Part shown: piece after piece, positions 44,386-53,886 of the stretch
How positions within the stretch are numbered: position 1 is the stretch's first letter
Layout: each line of letters opens with the position of its first letter
Assembly: GCA_937958105.1 (NCBI GenBank)
Contig: CALFXJ010000021.1
Location: 154,301 to 218,300, forward strand
DNA: 64,000 nt
Source: an uncultured Cellvibrio sp.
GTDB taxonomy: Bacteria > Pseudomonadota > Gammaproteobacteria > Pseudomonadales > Cellvibrionaceae
Direction: 5' to 3'
The notes under the pieces: model-generated
Told to the model about the DNA's origin: nothing
The model's input: the letters and a program-made list of their open reading frames with translations, nothing else
Databases searched by the model: none
Made by a program: the position numbers and the translations under genes

Positions 44386-46890
44386 ATGCTAATAACAATT
44401 TTTTCCCGTCTTCGTTTTCCGCGCCTGCGCCCCCTGCTGTGGATCGGCGCCTGTCTGTTGAGTCTTTCCTGCCAGTCAATTCATAAACCCTCAGCAGTCA
44501 CCGACTTCCGGCTCTGGTACGACCAGCCAGCCAAGAACTGGAACTACGCCCTGCCGCTGGGCAATGGCCGGCTGGGCGCTATGATCTTTGGCCATCCCGC
44601 ACAGGAACAGCTGCAGCTGAATGAAGACACTATCTGGGCCGGCGGGCCGAACAACAACGTAAATCCCGCCGCGGCCGAAGCGATGGAAGAGATTACACAG
44701 CTGCTTTTTTCCGGAAAATACGAACAGGCACAATTGCTTGCTAACCGTACCATCCGCTCCACCAACAGTGGCATGCCCTATCAGACGGTGGGCAATCTGA
44801 CCCTGAGCTTTGCCGGCCACGAAGACTTTACCGATTTTTATCGCGAACTCGACATCAGCAACGCCACCGCGCTGGTGCGCTATCGTCATGGCGGGGTTGA
44901 GTTTACGCGGGAGATATTCACCTCGTTTACCGATCAGGTGGTGGTGGTTCGCCTGACGGCCGATCGCGCCGGGCAGATTTCGACCCGTCTGGGTTTCAAC
45001 AGTCCGCAGACACATCAACTGCATGTAGAAGATAAGCGCCTGCGTATTGAAGGCCAGGGCGGTTCGCACGAAGGTGTGGAAGGCAAGATCCGCTTCACTG
45101 CGCTGGTTGAACCACAGCTTCGTGGCGGCCAGCTGACAAAAGATGCCGAGGGCCTGGTGATAGACGCTGCCGATGAAGTCATCATTCGCATCGCGGTGGG
45201 CACCAACTTCAATCATTACGATGATGTCAGCGGAGACAGCTTCGCCCGCGCTGAACAGACTCTGCAGCAGGCCACCAATAAACCTTACGCCACGCTGCTG
45301 CGGGAGCATCAGCAGTTTTATCAGGCGTTTTTTAATCGCGTCACCCTGGATCTGGGTAGCACACCCGCGATCAATCAACCCACCGATCAGCGCATCGCGA
45401 ATTTTGCACAGCAGGACGATCCGCATCTGGCGATGCTGTATTTTCAGTTCGGCCGGTATCTGCTGATCTGCAGTTCGCAGCCGGGTACGCAGCCAGCAAA
45501 CCTGCAGGGGATCTGGAACCCGCATACCAATCCGCCGTGGGACAGCAAATACACCGTGAACATCAACACCGAGATGAATTACTGGCCCGCTGAGATAACC
45601 CAGTTATCGGAACTGCATCAACCGCTGTTCGACATGCTGGAAGACCTCGCCGTCACCGGCCAGGAAAGCGCCAGCAAGCTCTATGGTGCCCGGGGTTGGA
45701 TGATGCATCACAATACCGACATCTGGCGTATCACCGGACAAGTGGACGCGCCCTTTTATGGCCAGTGGCAAACCGGCGGCGCCTGGCTGAGCCAACATCT
45801 GTGGATGCACTACCTGTACACGGGCGATGAAGCTTTTCTGCGCAAGTATTATCCGGTGCTGCGCGGTGCAGCGCAGTTTTTTGCCGACAGTCTGCGCCGT
45901 GAACCCACTCATCAATGGCTGGTAGTGGTGCCATCCAACTCGCCGGAAAATACCTACCGCCGCGAGGGCACACCTACCTCCATCAGTGCCGGCACCACCA
46001 TGGATAACCAGCTGGTGTTTGATCTGTTCTCCGCCGTCATCGACGCAGCCGGCATCCTGGGCATCGACGCGGATTTTGCACAAGAACTGCAACACAAACG
46101 TGATCAACTGCCGCCCATGCAGATCGGCCGCTTCGGTCAGCTGCAGGAGTGGCTGGAGGATTGGGATGATCCTGAAGATCATCATCGCCATGTATCGCAT
46201 CTTTATGGATTGTTCCCGAGCAATCAGATTTCTCCCTACCGTTCGCCAGCGTTATTTGAAGCGGCCAAGGTGTCGCTGGCGCATCGCGGTGATAAATCTA
46301 CCGGCTGGTCCATGGGCTGGAAGATCAACTGGTGGGCGCGCTTCCTCGATGGCAACCGTGCTTTCGATCTATTGAAAGAACAGATCAACCTCACGGAAGA
46401 AACTGTCGCCACCACCGAAAAAGGCGGCACCTACGGAAACATGTTTGATGCACATCCACCGTTTCAGATCGATGGCAACTTCGGTGTGACCGCAGGCATC
46501 GCCGAGATGCTGGTGCAGAGTCACGACGGTGTGATTCACCTTCTGCCCGCGCTGCCGGATGCCTGGCCTGCAGGATCGGCAAGCGGTCTGGTGACCCGGG
46601 GCGGTTTCGTCATCGACATCGCATGGCAGGACGGTGAGCTGACGCAAGTAAAGATACATTCACGTCTGGGTGGCAACGCACGCTTGCGTGTACACACCCC
46701 TCTGGCGGAGGACAAACGGTTGGTGGCAGCGACGGGCGAAAATCCCAATCCGTTTTTCGCCGTGCCCGTTATCAAAACACCGTTGATTGCCGGTGAATCA
46801 TCCGCACCGAGCGTTCTGTTACGGGACAGCCAATCCTGGGATGTGAAGACAGAAGCGGGCCAGAGCTACACATTTTATAAAGCACAATAA
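44386..46890 (+). CDS. GH95-family alpha-L-fucosidase/galactosidase-like lipoprotein
   Basis: ATG 44386 (AGGA upstream) gives 834 residues; ATG 44377 is an alternative. The signal ends at a lipobox-like LSLSC. GH95 hallmarks are present: LPLGNGRLGAMIFGHPAQEQ, NEDTIWAGGPNNN (about residue 80), NINTEMNYWPAE, the MMHHNTDIWRITGQVDAPFY region, RHVSHLYGLFP and IDGNFGVTAGIAEMLVQS. Members remove terminal alpha-1,2-fucose or L-galactose, for example from xyloglucan or rhamnogalacturonan II. Catalytic Asn/Asp/Glu positions appear intact. It follows a terminator, so it needs its own promoter within 44301-44385. Confidence 0.95.
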   Translation: MLITIFSRLRFPRLRPLLWIGACLLSLSCQSIHKPSAVTDFRLWYDQPAKNWNYALPLGNGRLGAMIFGHPAQEQLQLNEDTIWAGGPNNNVNPAAAEAMEEITQLLFSGKYEQAQLLANRTIRSTNSGMPYQTVGNLTLSFAGHEDFTDFYRELDISNATALVRYRHGGVEFTREIFTSFTDQVVVVRLTADRAGQISTRLGFNSPQTHQLHVEDKRLRIEGQGGSHEGVEGKIRFTALVEPQLRGGQLTKDAEGLVIDAADEVIIRIAVGTNFNHYDDVSGDSFARAEQTLQQATNKPYATLLREHQQFYQAFFNRVTLDLGSTPAINQPTDQRIANFAQQDDPHLAMLYFQFGRYLLICSSQPGTQPANLQGIWNPHTNPPWDSKYTVNINTEMNYWPAEITQLSELHQPLFDMLEDLAVTGQESASKLYGARGWMMHHNTDIWRITGQVDAPFYGQWQTGGAWLSQHLWMHYLYTGDEAFLRKYYPVLRGAAQFFADSLRREPTHQWLVVVPSNSPENTYRREGTPTSISAGTTMDNQLVFDLFSAVIDAAGILGIDADFAQELQHKRDQLPPMQIGRFGQLQEWLEDWDDPEDHHRHVSHLYGLFPSNQISPYRSPALFEAAKVSLAHRGDKSTGWSMGWKINWWARFLDGNRAFDLLKEQINLTEETVATTEKGGTYGNMFDAHPPFQIDGNFGVTAGIAEMLVQSHDGVIHLLPALPDAWPAGSASGLVTRGGFVIDIAWQDGELTQVKIHSRLGGNARLRVHTPLAEDKRLVAATGENPNPFFAVPVIKTPLIAGESSAPSVLLRDSQSWDVKTEAGQSYTFYKAQ

Positions 46891-46901
46891 GCCTGATAAA
46901 A

Positions 46902-46928
46902 AAGCGCCGACCGGATGGGTCGGCGCTT
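46902..46928 (-). terminator. Intrinsic terminator of PL3 gene 1
   Basis: AAGCGCCGACC (46902-46912) pairs perfectly with GGTCGGCGCTT (46918-46928). On the minus strand it is followed by TTTTTT, so it ends the leftward pectate lyase transcript. Confidence 0.88.
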
Positions 46929-46956
46929 GATAAGCAGGCTTACTTGCTACATCAAC

Positions 46957-48207
46957 TTAATAATAAGTGATACCGGAAGACGTACAGTTACCGGATTTAA
47001 AGCCGATACAGATCGTCGTACCGCTCTTTAACCGGCTGTTGGTAATCCGAGCCACACTGGTAGAACTGTCGGTGCGGAACACACCTTCCTTCATGCCCGA
47101 AATATCACAGCGGTCGAACGCCACATCAATCTTGTAGGTGGTACCACCGTTCTGACGCAGAGCCTTGCCGGCATTGCGAATAATGCAGTTGCTCACCCGT
47201 AACGTACTCGCCGCATTCACCTGGAAGAATTTATCTTCTGCATCATAACCCTCGATGTTGGAAACATTCACTGTACCCGATGACTTGATGGTGAGCGCGT
47301 CTTCACCCACGTTCTGCCAGGTCACGTTATCGATATTGCCGCCGTTGTATACGTGGATACCGTCCGCGCCATTATTACCAATGATGACATTGCGCAGGGT
47401 CGCACCATTTTCTACCCGGAAGACCGGCTTCTGGCTTTCACTCTGGCTGCCGTCACCCAGACCACTGCCCGCGTTGTGTACACGGCAACCACCATCATAA
47501 GTACCGCTGGTGACACGGATGGTGGAATTCACGGTGGTAGAGCCGTTGGGTGAGCAGGATGCACCGGTAATACCACCGGAGTTACCACCAGATGAACTGC
47601 TGGAGCCGCCGCCGGAAGAACCACTGGGCTGCGCAGAGGCAGCGTTGGAGTTGTACCAGTTATTGTCGCTCAAACGGTATTTCACCCAGAACCAATAGGT
47701 CGTGCCATTGGATAAACCGGTAGCGGTGTAACTGCGCGCACTGCCACTCAGGCTGGCGATACGCACGCGGCCGCTCGGGTCGGAATCGGTATCGCGGTAG
47801 ATTTCTATGGCATTGATGTTGGCCGATGTAGACCAGCTCAATGAAACACTGCCGTTACCCGCCGAGGCGCCCAGGCTGACACTGGCTGAACCACCACCGG
47901 AGTTGTTATTGCTGGATGAGCTGGAAGCACCGCCTCCCGAACTGCCCGATGGAATCGAACACTCCTTCACTGACTTGGAGGGATTCGGATCAGAGCCGAA
48001 GGTAGCAACGGAGCAGGAAAAGCTGCCGCTCAATACTTTATATACAAATTTATCGGCGGCACCAAAAGCAACATTGGTTGATGAACTGACTGAACAGGTT
48101 TGACCCGTCTTACAGATAGTAACGTAGCCATCAGGGCGGTTTTTAGCAGCGAAGACGCTGGCGGAGAAGGATAGAACAACAATGGAAAACAAAAGTTTTT
48201 TCAGCAT
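46957..48207 (-). CDS. PL3-family pectate lyase with FN3 domain
   Basis: ATG 48207 gives 416 residues: signal MLKKLLFSIVVLSFSASVFA, an N-terminal Cys-containing module of about 65 residues (KNRPDGYVTICKTGQTCSVS), a Ser/Gly linker, one fibronectin-III domain (about 110-195), another Ser/Gly linker and a PL3 beta-helix. The catalytic module has the diagnostic NVGEDALTIKSSG and RNAGKALRQNGG stretches (calcium and substrate Arg region). PL3 enzymes cut polygalacturonate by beta-elimination. It is a tandem paralogue of the next gene, differing by the FN3 insertion. An in-frame start at 48276 lacks a ribosome site; GAGAGAGC precedes 48207. Confidence 0.93.
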   Translation of the reverse strand: MLKKLLFSIVVLSFSASVFAAKNRPDGYVTICKTGQTCSVSSSTNVAFGAADKFVYKVLSGSFSCSVATFGSDPNPSKSVKECSIPSGSSGGGASSSSSNNNSGGGSASVSLGASAGNGSVSLSWSTSANINAIEIYRDTDSDPSGRVRIASLSGSARSYTATGLSNGTTYWFWVKYRLSDNNWYNSNAASAQPSGSSGGGSSSSSGGNSGGITGASCSPNGSTTVNSTIRVTSGTYDGGCRVHNAGSGLGDGSQSESQKPVFRVENGATLRNVIIGNNGADGIHVYNGGNIDNVTWQNVGEDALTIKSSGTVNVSNIEGYDAEDKFFQVNAASTLRVSNCIIRNAGKALRQNGGTTYKIDVAFDRCDISGMKEGVFRTDSSTSVARITNSRLKSGTTICIGFKSGNCTSSGITYY

Positions 48208-48654
48208 AATATTAGCTCTCTCACGTGACGTTATTATTGTGCGAACAAAGTCGATTTTTTTATTTTTCACAATCACACCTCAACCGGAAATATAAAAAAA
48301 CCGTCAGGCAATGATTGTTCGCGTTACGCTTACTGCTAACTTTCAAGCGGGTGAAAAATATAAAGGTATAGCAAGGGGAGGTAAACGAAAAGGGAGCTAT
48401 TAAGTAGACAAAATTGCTATTACTAGCTGGCCTCACCATTACCGCAGATGGTAGTTGATGTTGCTCGAGTCTGAATTTTTACGATTATTTTTTTGAGATT
48501 TTATCCCTGAAAGTGTAAATCTGCTTGTCTTACTCTTGCAGAGTTTTCGGCTGAGCCTGTCAATTCAAATTATTTTTTCATCGAGACTGAGCAGAAAATA
48601 AAAAAGCGCTGACCAAAGCCAGCGCTTTATCAACACATATTTCAACAGTAAAAA
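48208..48654. other. Intergenic gap between tandem pectate lyases
   Basis: This 447-base gap contains, at 48214-48247, a 34-base leader almost identical to the one at 49624-49657 before the other pectate lyase. It also holds the terminator of that gene at 48603-48628. The remainder is AT-rich with no gene seen. Confidence 0.7.
48603..48628 (-). terminator. Intrinsic terminator of PL3 gene 2
   Basis: AAAGCGCTG (48603-48611) pairs with CAGCGCTTT (48620-48628); the minus-strand reading is followed by a T run. Confidence 0.88.
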
Positions 48655-49620
48655 TTAATAGTAGGTAATACCGGACGACGTGCAATTACCGGATTTAAAG
48701 CCGATACAAATGGTTGTACCACTTTTCACACGGCTGTTGGTGATGCGGGCCACACTGGTAGAACTGTCGGTGCGGAAGATACCTTCCTTCATACCGGAAA
48801 TATCACAACGGTCGAAGGCCACATCAATCTTATAGGTAGTACCACCGTTCTGACGCAGGGCCTTGCCGGCGTTGCGGATAATACAGTTGCTCACCCGCAG
48901 GGTGCTCGCCGCATTTACCTGGAAGAACTTGTCACCAGCATCGTAACCAGAAATGTTACTGACATTCACCGTACCGGATGACTTGATGGTCAATGCATCT
49001 TCACCCACGTCCTGCCAGGTTACGTTGTTGATGGTACCGCCGTTGTACACGTGGATACCGTCCGCACCGTTTTTACCGATGATGACGTTGCGCAGGGTCG
49101 CACCGTTTTCCACCCGGAAGACCGGCTTCTGGCTTTCACTCTGGCTGCCGTCACCCAGACCACTGCCCGCGTTATGAACACGGCAACTACCATCATAAGT
49201 ACCGCTGGTGACACGGATGGTGGAGTTCACTGTGGTAGAACCGTTCGGCGAGCAGGAGGCGCCCGTAATACCGCCGGAATTACCGCCACCTGATGAACCG
49301 CCAGATGAACTGGAAGAGCTGGAGGAGGAACTGGGTGTGCCACCGCCACCAGAACTGCCGGACGGAATAGAACATTCCTTCACCGACTTGGAGGGGTTGG
49401 GATCTGAACCAAAGGTGGCGACTGAACAGGAAAAGCTGCCGCTTAACACCTTGTACACAAATTTATCGGCCGCACCGAAGGCAACGTTGGTTGATGAACT
49501 GACCGAACAGGTTTGACCCGTCTTACAGATAGTGACATAACCATCGGGGCGATTTTTTGCAGCGAAGACACTCGCTGACATGGACAACAGGACTACTGAG
49601 AATAGTGCTTTCTTTAACAT
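48655..49620 (-). CDS. PL3-family pectate lyase
   Basis: This 321-residue protein has signal MLKKALFSVVLLSMSASVFA, the same N-terminal 65-residue module, one Ser/Gly linker and a PL3 catalytic domain ending SGNCTSSGITYY. It lacks the FN3 domain of the other copy. By eye, the catalytic domains differ at about eight positions over roughly 190 residues (for example DVGED for NVGED, GIFRT for GVFRT), so the duplication is recent. It shares the 34-base leader, which includes the GAGAGAGCT ribosome site. It is the first of two tandem genes, each with its own terminator, so each is its own transcript. Confidence 0.94.
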   Translation of the reverse strand: MLKKALFSVVLLSMSASVFAAKNRPDGYVTICKTGQTCSVSSSTNVAFGAADKFVYKVLSGSFSCSVATFGSDPNPSKSVKECSIPSGSSGGGGTPSSSSSSSSSSGGSSGGGNSGGITGASCSPNGSTTVNSTIRVTSGTYDGSCRVHNAGSGLGDGSQSESQKPVFRVENGATLRNVIIGKNGADGIHVYNGGTINNVTWQDVGEDALTIKSSGTVNVSNISGYDAGDKFFQVNAASTLRVSNCIIRNAGKALRQNGGTTYKIDVAFDRCDISGMKEGIFRTDSSTSVARITNSRVKSGTTICIGFKSGNCTSSGITYY

Positions 49621-50083
49621 TTTAGCTCTCTCACGTTACGTTATTATTGTGCGGACAACACCTTGGGATGTTTATCATTACGGTGAACGATAGCGTCCGT
49701 TTACTGCTGTCCGCGTTGCGCTTTCAACAGCAAGCCGAAAAACTATATAGCGAAAGTCCGCAGCCGCATATATTCCTGCATCACAATTTCTTCGAAAATA
49801 TTTTTCCCGTTACAGAAAATTTTTTATGCCGCTCCCTCGACACCAACTCTCCGCGCCAGCTTGAATTTAACGCAAGTCGCAGCGCGGTTTTGCTTTTTAT
49901 CAGCAAAACAAAACGGTCAGAAAAATCTGCTTGAAAACTAATGTATTTTTATGAGCGATAACGAAAGCAGCAGAAAAAGCAGGAGGAATTTTTTCTATTG
50001 AAAACACAGCGGAATTTAAGATCCTCGGCGCCGCCTGAGCGGCGCAACGGAGGAATATGTGAGACAACAAACGTAACTATGAC
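49621..50083. other. Intergenic gap before aroE
   Basis: This 463-base AT-rich gap holds the pectate lyase leader at 49624-49657. A 95-codon plus-strand frame (49647-49934) starts inside that leader and has no family look or ribosome site; I treat it as non-coding. No terminator was identified for aroE. Confidence 0.6.
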
Positions 50084-50917
50084 TTATTTATTTTTTTCGT
50101 TCATCTGCCGCCGCATCGCCGTGATGACCGGAACGACTTCAGGACGAATCTGTCGCCACAGGTAAAAGGCTTCTGCCGCCTGACCCACCAGCATCCCCAG
50201 ACCGTCGGCAACACTGGCCGCCTTGTGGACGCTGGCCCATTGCAGAAACAGAGTCGGCTCAGCGCCGTATGCCATGTCATAACAACAGGCACCGGGTGCC
50301 AGGACATCGTCCGGCAGCGGCGGCAATTCACCCTGCATGCTGGTCGAGGTACCGTTGATCACGATATCAAACTGCTGACCCTGGATATCCTCCAGCCGCA
50401 GCGCGCGTACTTCTCCAAGATCGTGAAAACTATTGGCCAGCTCTTCGGCTTTGTGAAAGGTGCGGTTAACGATAACCACTTCCTGCGGATCCTGCTCCAG
50501 TAAAGGCTGCAGGATACCGCGCACCGCGCCGCCTGCTCCCAGCACCAGCACCCGCTTGCCCCGCAACTCCCAGCCAAGGTTGTGCATGTCGTGGATCATG
50601 CCGATGCCATCGGTATTGTCCCCCAGGATGCTCCCGTCAGCCCTCAGGGCCAGCGTATTGACCGCCCCGGCCCGGCGCGCACGCTGGGTAAGCTGGTGAG
50701 CGAACCGGTAGGCATCCAGCTTAAATGGCATGGTGATGTTCAGTCCTTTCCCACCCTTGCTGAAGAATTCATTGGCCGCCTGCTCGAATTCATCCTGACC
50801 CACCAGCTGCTTGGTGTAGGTCATGTCCTGGCCGGTCTGCTCGGCAAAATGACGATGAATATGAGGCGACTTGCTGTGGTTGATAGGGTTGCCGAACACG
50901 GCGTAAAGATCAGTCAT
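50084..50917 (-). CDS. aroE: Shikimate dehydrogenase
   Basis: AroE reduces 3-dehydroshikimate to shikimate with NADPH in the aromatic pathway. The 277-residue protein carries FGNPINHSKSPHIH (shikimate site), GLNITMPFKLDAY (catalytic Lys; the usual N-V-T-x-P-x-K with a Leu/Ile variant), the NTDGIGM motif and the NADP site VLVLGAGGAVRGILQPL. A conserved GMLVGQAAEAFYLW C-terminal stretch supports AroE rather than YdiB. It follows hemF on the same strand with an 82-base gap, the order also seen near the Pseudomonas origin. Confidence 0.96.
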   Translation of the reverse strand: MTDLYAVFGNPINHSKSPHIHRHFAEQTGQDMTYTKQLVGQDEFEQAANEFFSKGGKGLNITMPFKLDAYRFAHQLTQRARRAGAVNTLALRADGSILGDNTDGIGMIHDMHNLGWELRGKRVLVLGAGGAVRGILQPLLEQDPQEVVIVNRTFHKAEELANSFHDLGEVRALRLEDIQGQQFDIVINGTSTSMQGELPPLPDDVLAPGACCYDMAYGAEPTLFLQWASVHKAASVADGLGMLVGQAAEAFYLWRQIRPEVVPVITAMRRQMNEKNK

Positions 50918-50999
50918 GGGTAAGTCCAGTGTGTAAATCGTGTTGTTATCGTTCTTGAAGCATCAGCCACCCTCTCGGAGTGGCTTGATGGTTACATCA

Positions 51000-51929
<930 letters not shown>

Positions 51930-52021
51930 TCATCGTGATCCACGGGGGAATCAGGCTTGTGAATGGCCGGGTCGCTATTGTACGCCCGGCTGTTCAGGGG
52001 TTGTATTGGTTCGGACCGGGC

Positions 52022-52591
52022 TCAGCCGGGCCGACGGATTTCGCCGGTCAGTAAATCGCGGATCTCCGAAGGCTTTTCCCGACGCCCGACCTTGCCGGGG
52101 GCGATAACGTCCAGCTGCCCGCCAAAATAACGCCGCAATGTTAAGGTATCGCGGGCGGGCGGACGGCCCTGGGGATTGGCGGAGGTGGATACGATCGGCG
52201 CGCCGAATGCGCGGCACAAGCCGGCGGCCAGGGGATGATCCGTCACACGCAACGCAATGGACGGGGAATCACCCGTTACCCAGAAGGGGGCGAAGGCATT
52301 TCTGGGCACCAGCCAGGTAACCGGGCCGGGCCATGAATTCTTCAAGCGTTGCCGCTGGAGGTCGTCCAGGTGATGAATAAAAGGCTCAAGCTGGTGGATA
52401 TCCGCTGCGATCAGGATGAGGCCCTTGTGCATAGGCCGCTGTTTGAGTGACAACAGAAATTCCACCGCCTGTCGGTCAAAGGGATTACATCCGAGACCCC
52501 ACACGGCTTCGGTGGGATAGGCGATAACCCCGCCCAGGCGCATGACGTGTGCTGCGTGGCGGATACGGGGATTAAGTGACCAGTCGGTCAT
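52022..52591 (-). CDS. tsaC: Threonylcarbamoyl-AMP synthase (YrdC/Sua5)
   Basis: TsaC makes threonylcarbamoyl-AMP for the t6A37 modification of tRNAs reading ANN codons. The 189-residue protein has IAYPTEAVWGLGCNPFDRQA, LSLKQRPMHKGLILIAADI (substrate-binding Lys/Arg pocket), PGPVTWLVPRN, SIALRVTDHPLAAGLC and VSTSANPQGRPPA, all characteristic of the short TsaC form. It lies between hemF and dprA on the minus strand, an arrangement conserved in Pseudomonas-like genomes. Confidence 0.96.
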   Translation of the reverse strand: MTDWSLNPRIRHAAHVMRLGGVIAYPTEAVWGLGCNPFDRQAVEFLLSLKQRPMHKGLILIAADIHQLEPFIHHLDDLQRQRLKNSWPGPVTWLVPRNAFAPFWVTGDSPSIALRVTDHPLAAGLCRAFGAPIVSTSANPQGRPPARDTLTLRRYFGGQLDVIAPGKVGRREKPSEIRDLLTGEIRRPG

Positions 52592-52689
52592 GAGAGATAT
52601 CCTTGCGACAAAGGGGCATCGCCCGTTAACAACGAGCCCGCACTCTAAAGCACCGCGCCGGCTGGCTCAACAGGAACGCGCGCCACAGG

Positions 52690-53823
52690 TTACCGGGATG
52701 ACCGTACATAACCGCCCGGCATACTGCTGACCACCCCTTTTATCTCCAGACCAACCAGCTGCGCCGCGATCACCCCCACATCCAGCGACGTACGCTGCGC
52801 CAGTGTGTCCACATCGACCGGGTCATAGCCCATGGCCTGTAACAGGCTGGCCTCCGCTGGCTCCAGAGCTACCGCCGGGTCAGCCGCCTCAGCCCCATGA
52901 TCCCTCAGTTCTACCTGCTGAAAGCCCAGGAGCGCCCCAAGCTCTTCCACAATGTCCTGGCCTGTTTCCACCAGCTTGGCCCCCTCCCGGATCAGTTTGT
53001 GACAGCCACGCGCCAGCGGGTTATGAATGGAACCGGGAATGGCAAACACCTCACGGTTCTGTTCCAGCGCCAGTCGAGCGGTAATCAGGGAGCCGCTCTG
53101 GACTGCCGCCTCCACCACCAGCGTACCGCAGCTCAAGCCGCTGATAATGCGATTGCGTTGAGGGAAATTACCGGCATTAGAGCGGGTGTCGAGGGGAAAC
53201 TCAGACACCAGCGCTCCACCCTGAGCCACGATGTCTTGCGCGAGCCGCCGGTGGCGCGCCGGATAAATCCGGTCAATGCCTGTACCCAGCACCGCTACCG
53301 TCCTACCTTCCACCGCCAGAGCACCGGCATGGGCGGCGCCATCCACCCCCAGTGCCAGTCCGCTGGTGATCGTGAATCCGGCACCGGCCAGGAAACGGGC
53401 GAACTGGTAAGCATTGTCACTGCCGCCGGGGGTTGGATTGCGACTGCCTACGATGGCGATCTGCGGCAGGTTCAGGCAGGCCGGGTCGCCCAGCACATAC
53501 AACAGGGGTGGCGGGCGGCGGATTTCCCGCAGCAATGCCGGGTAGTCAGCATCATCCACACCGATCACAGTTACTTCGGGATGCTCACTCAGCCAAGCGA
53601 GATCATGGACTACCAGGCGCCCGAGCTGGCTCGCTTCTCCGTGCTGCTGGTAATCCTGCAGAGCCTGCACTGCCGATGGCTTAAGGAAAGCGGCAAGACT
53701 GGTAGAAGCTTGGCGGAGGATAGCCTCCGGCATGCCAAACGCCTCCCGCAGACGCCAGTAACTGGCGGGGCCGCAATCCGGTAGACGTTGAAGAAGAAGG
53801 TTAGCGTGAAGGGAATCGCACAT
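52690..53823 (-). CDS. dprA: DNA-processing protein DprA (Smf)
   Basis: DprA loads RecA on incoming single-stranded DNA in natural transformation. ATG 53823, with AAGGA 5 bases upstream, gives 377 residues; the ATG at 53856 is farther from a ribosome site. The Rossmann-like core has IAIVGSRNPTPGGSDNAYQF, ITSGLALGVDGAAHAGAL, VAVLGTGIDRIYPARHRRLA, ISGLSCGTLVVEAAVQSGSL and REVFAIPGSIHNPLARGCH. An N-terminal SAM-like helical domain and a C-terminal winged helix (about residues 305-375) complete the family layout. A perfect hairpin lies 22 bases upstream of the start. Confidence 0.95.
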   Translation of the reverse strand: MCDSLHANLLLQRLPDCGPASYWRLREAFGMPEAILRQASTSLAAFLKPSAVQALQDYQQHGEASQLGRLVVHDLAWLSEHPEVTVIGVDDADYPALLREIRRPPPLLYVLGDPACLNLPQIAIVGSRNPTPGGSDNAYQFARFLAGAGFTITSGLALGVDGAAHAGALAVEGRTVAVLGTGIDRIYPARHRRLAQDIVAQGGALVSEFPLDTRSNAGNFPQRNRIISGLSCGTLVVEAAVQSGSLITARLALEQNREVFAIPGSIHNPLARGCHKLIREGAKLVETGQDIVEELGALLGFQQVELRDHGAEAADPAVALEPAEASLLQAMGYDPVDVDTLAQRTSLDVGVIAAQLVGLEIKGVVSSMPGGYVRSSR

Positions 53824-53844
53824 AAACATCCTTGTTAGGTGGAG

Positions 53845-53870
53845 CAGCCGCTTCATCTATGAAGCGGCTG
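53845..53870. repeat. Perfect 12-base inverted repeat between LysM and dprA genes
   Basis: CAGCCGCTTCAT (53845-53856) pairs perfectly with ATGAAGCGGCTG (53859-53870) around CT. No T tract follows on the minus strand, so it is a hairpin or operator rather than a classical terminator. It lies between the LysM stop and the dprA ribosome site. Confidence 0.75.
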
Positions 53871-53886
53871 GGTCAAATAAGATTTA

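Noticed and set aside
44491..45525. Minus-strand open frame of 344 codons opposite GH95
   Set aside because: Antisense to GH95 with intact family motifs; low-complexity shadow composition.
49300..49360. Ser/Gly codon-rich tracts in the pectate lyases considered as microsatellites
   Set aside because: They encode the linker regions typical of secreted enzymes; the codons vary, so slippage is not obvious.
49647..49934. 95-codon plus-strand frame before aroE
   Set aside because: Starts inside the duplicated pectate lyase leader, no ribosome site, unordered composition.
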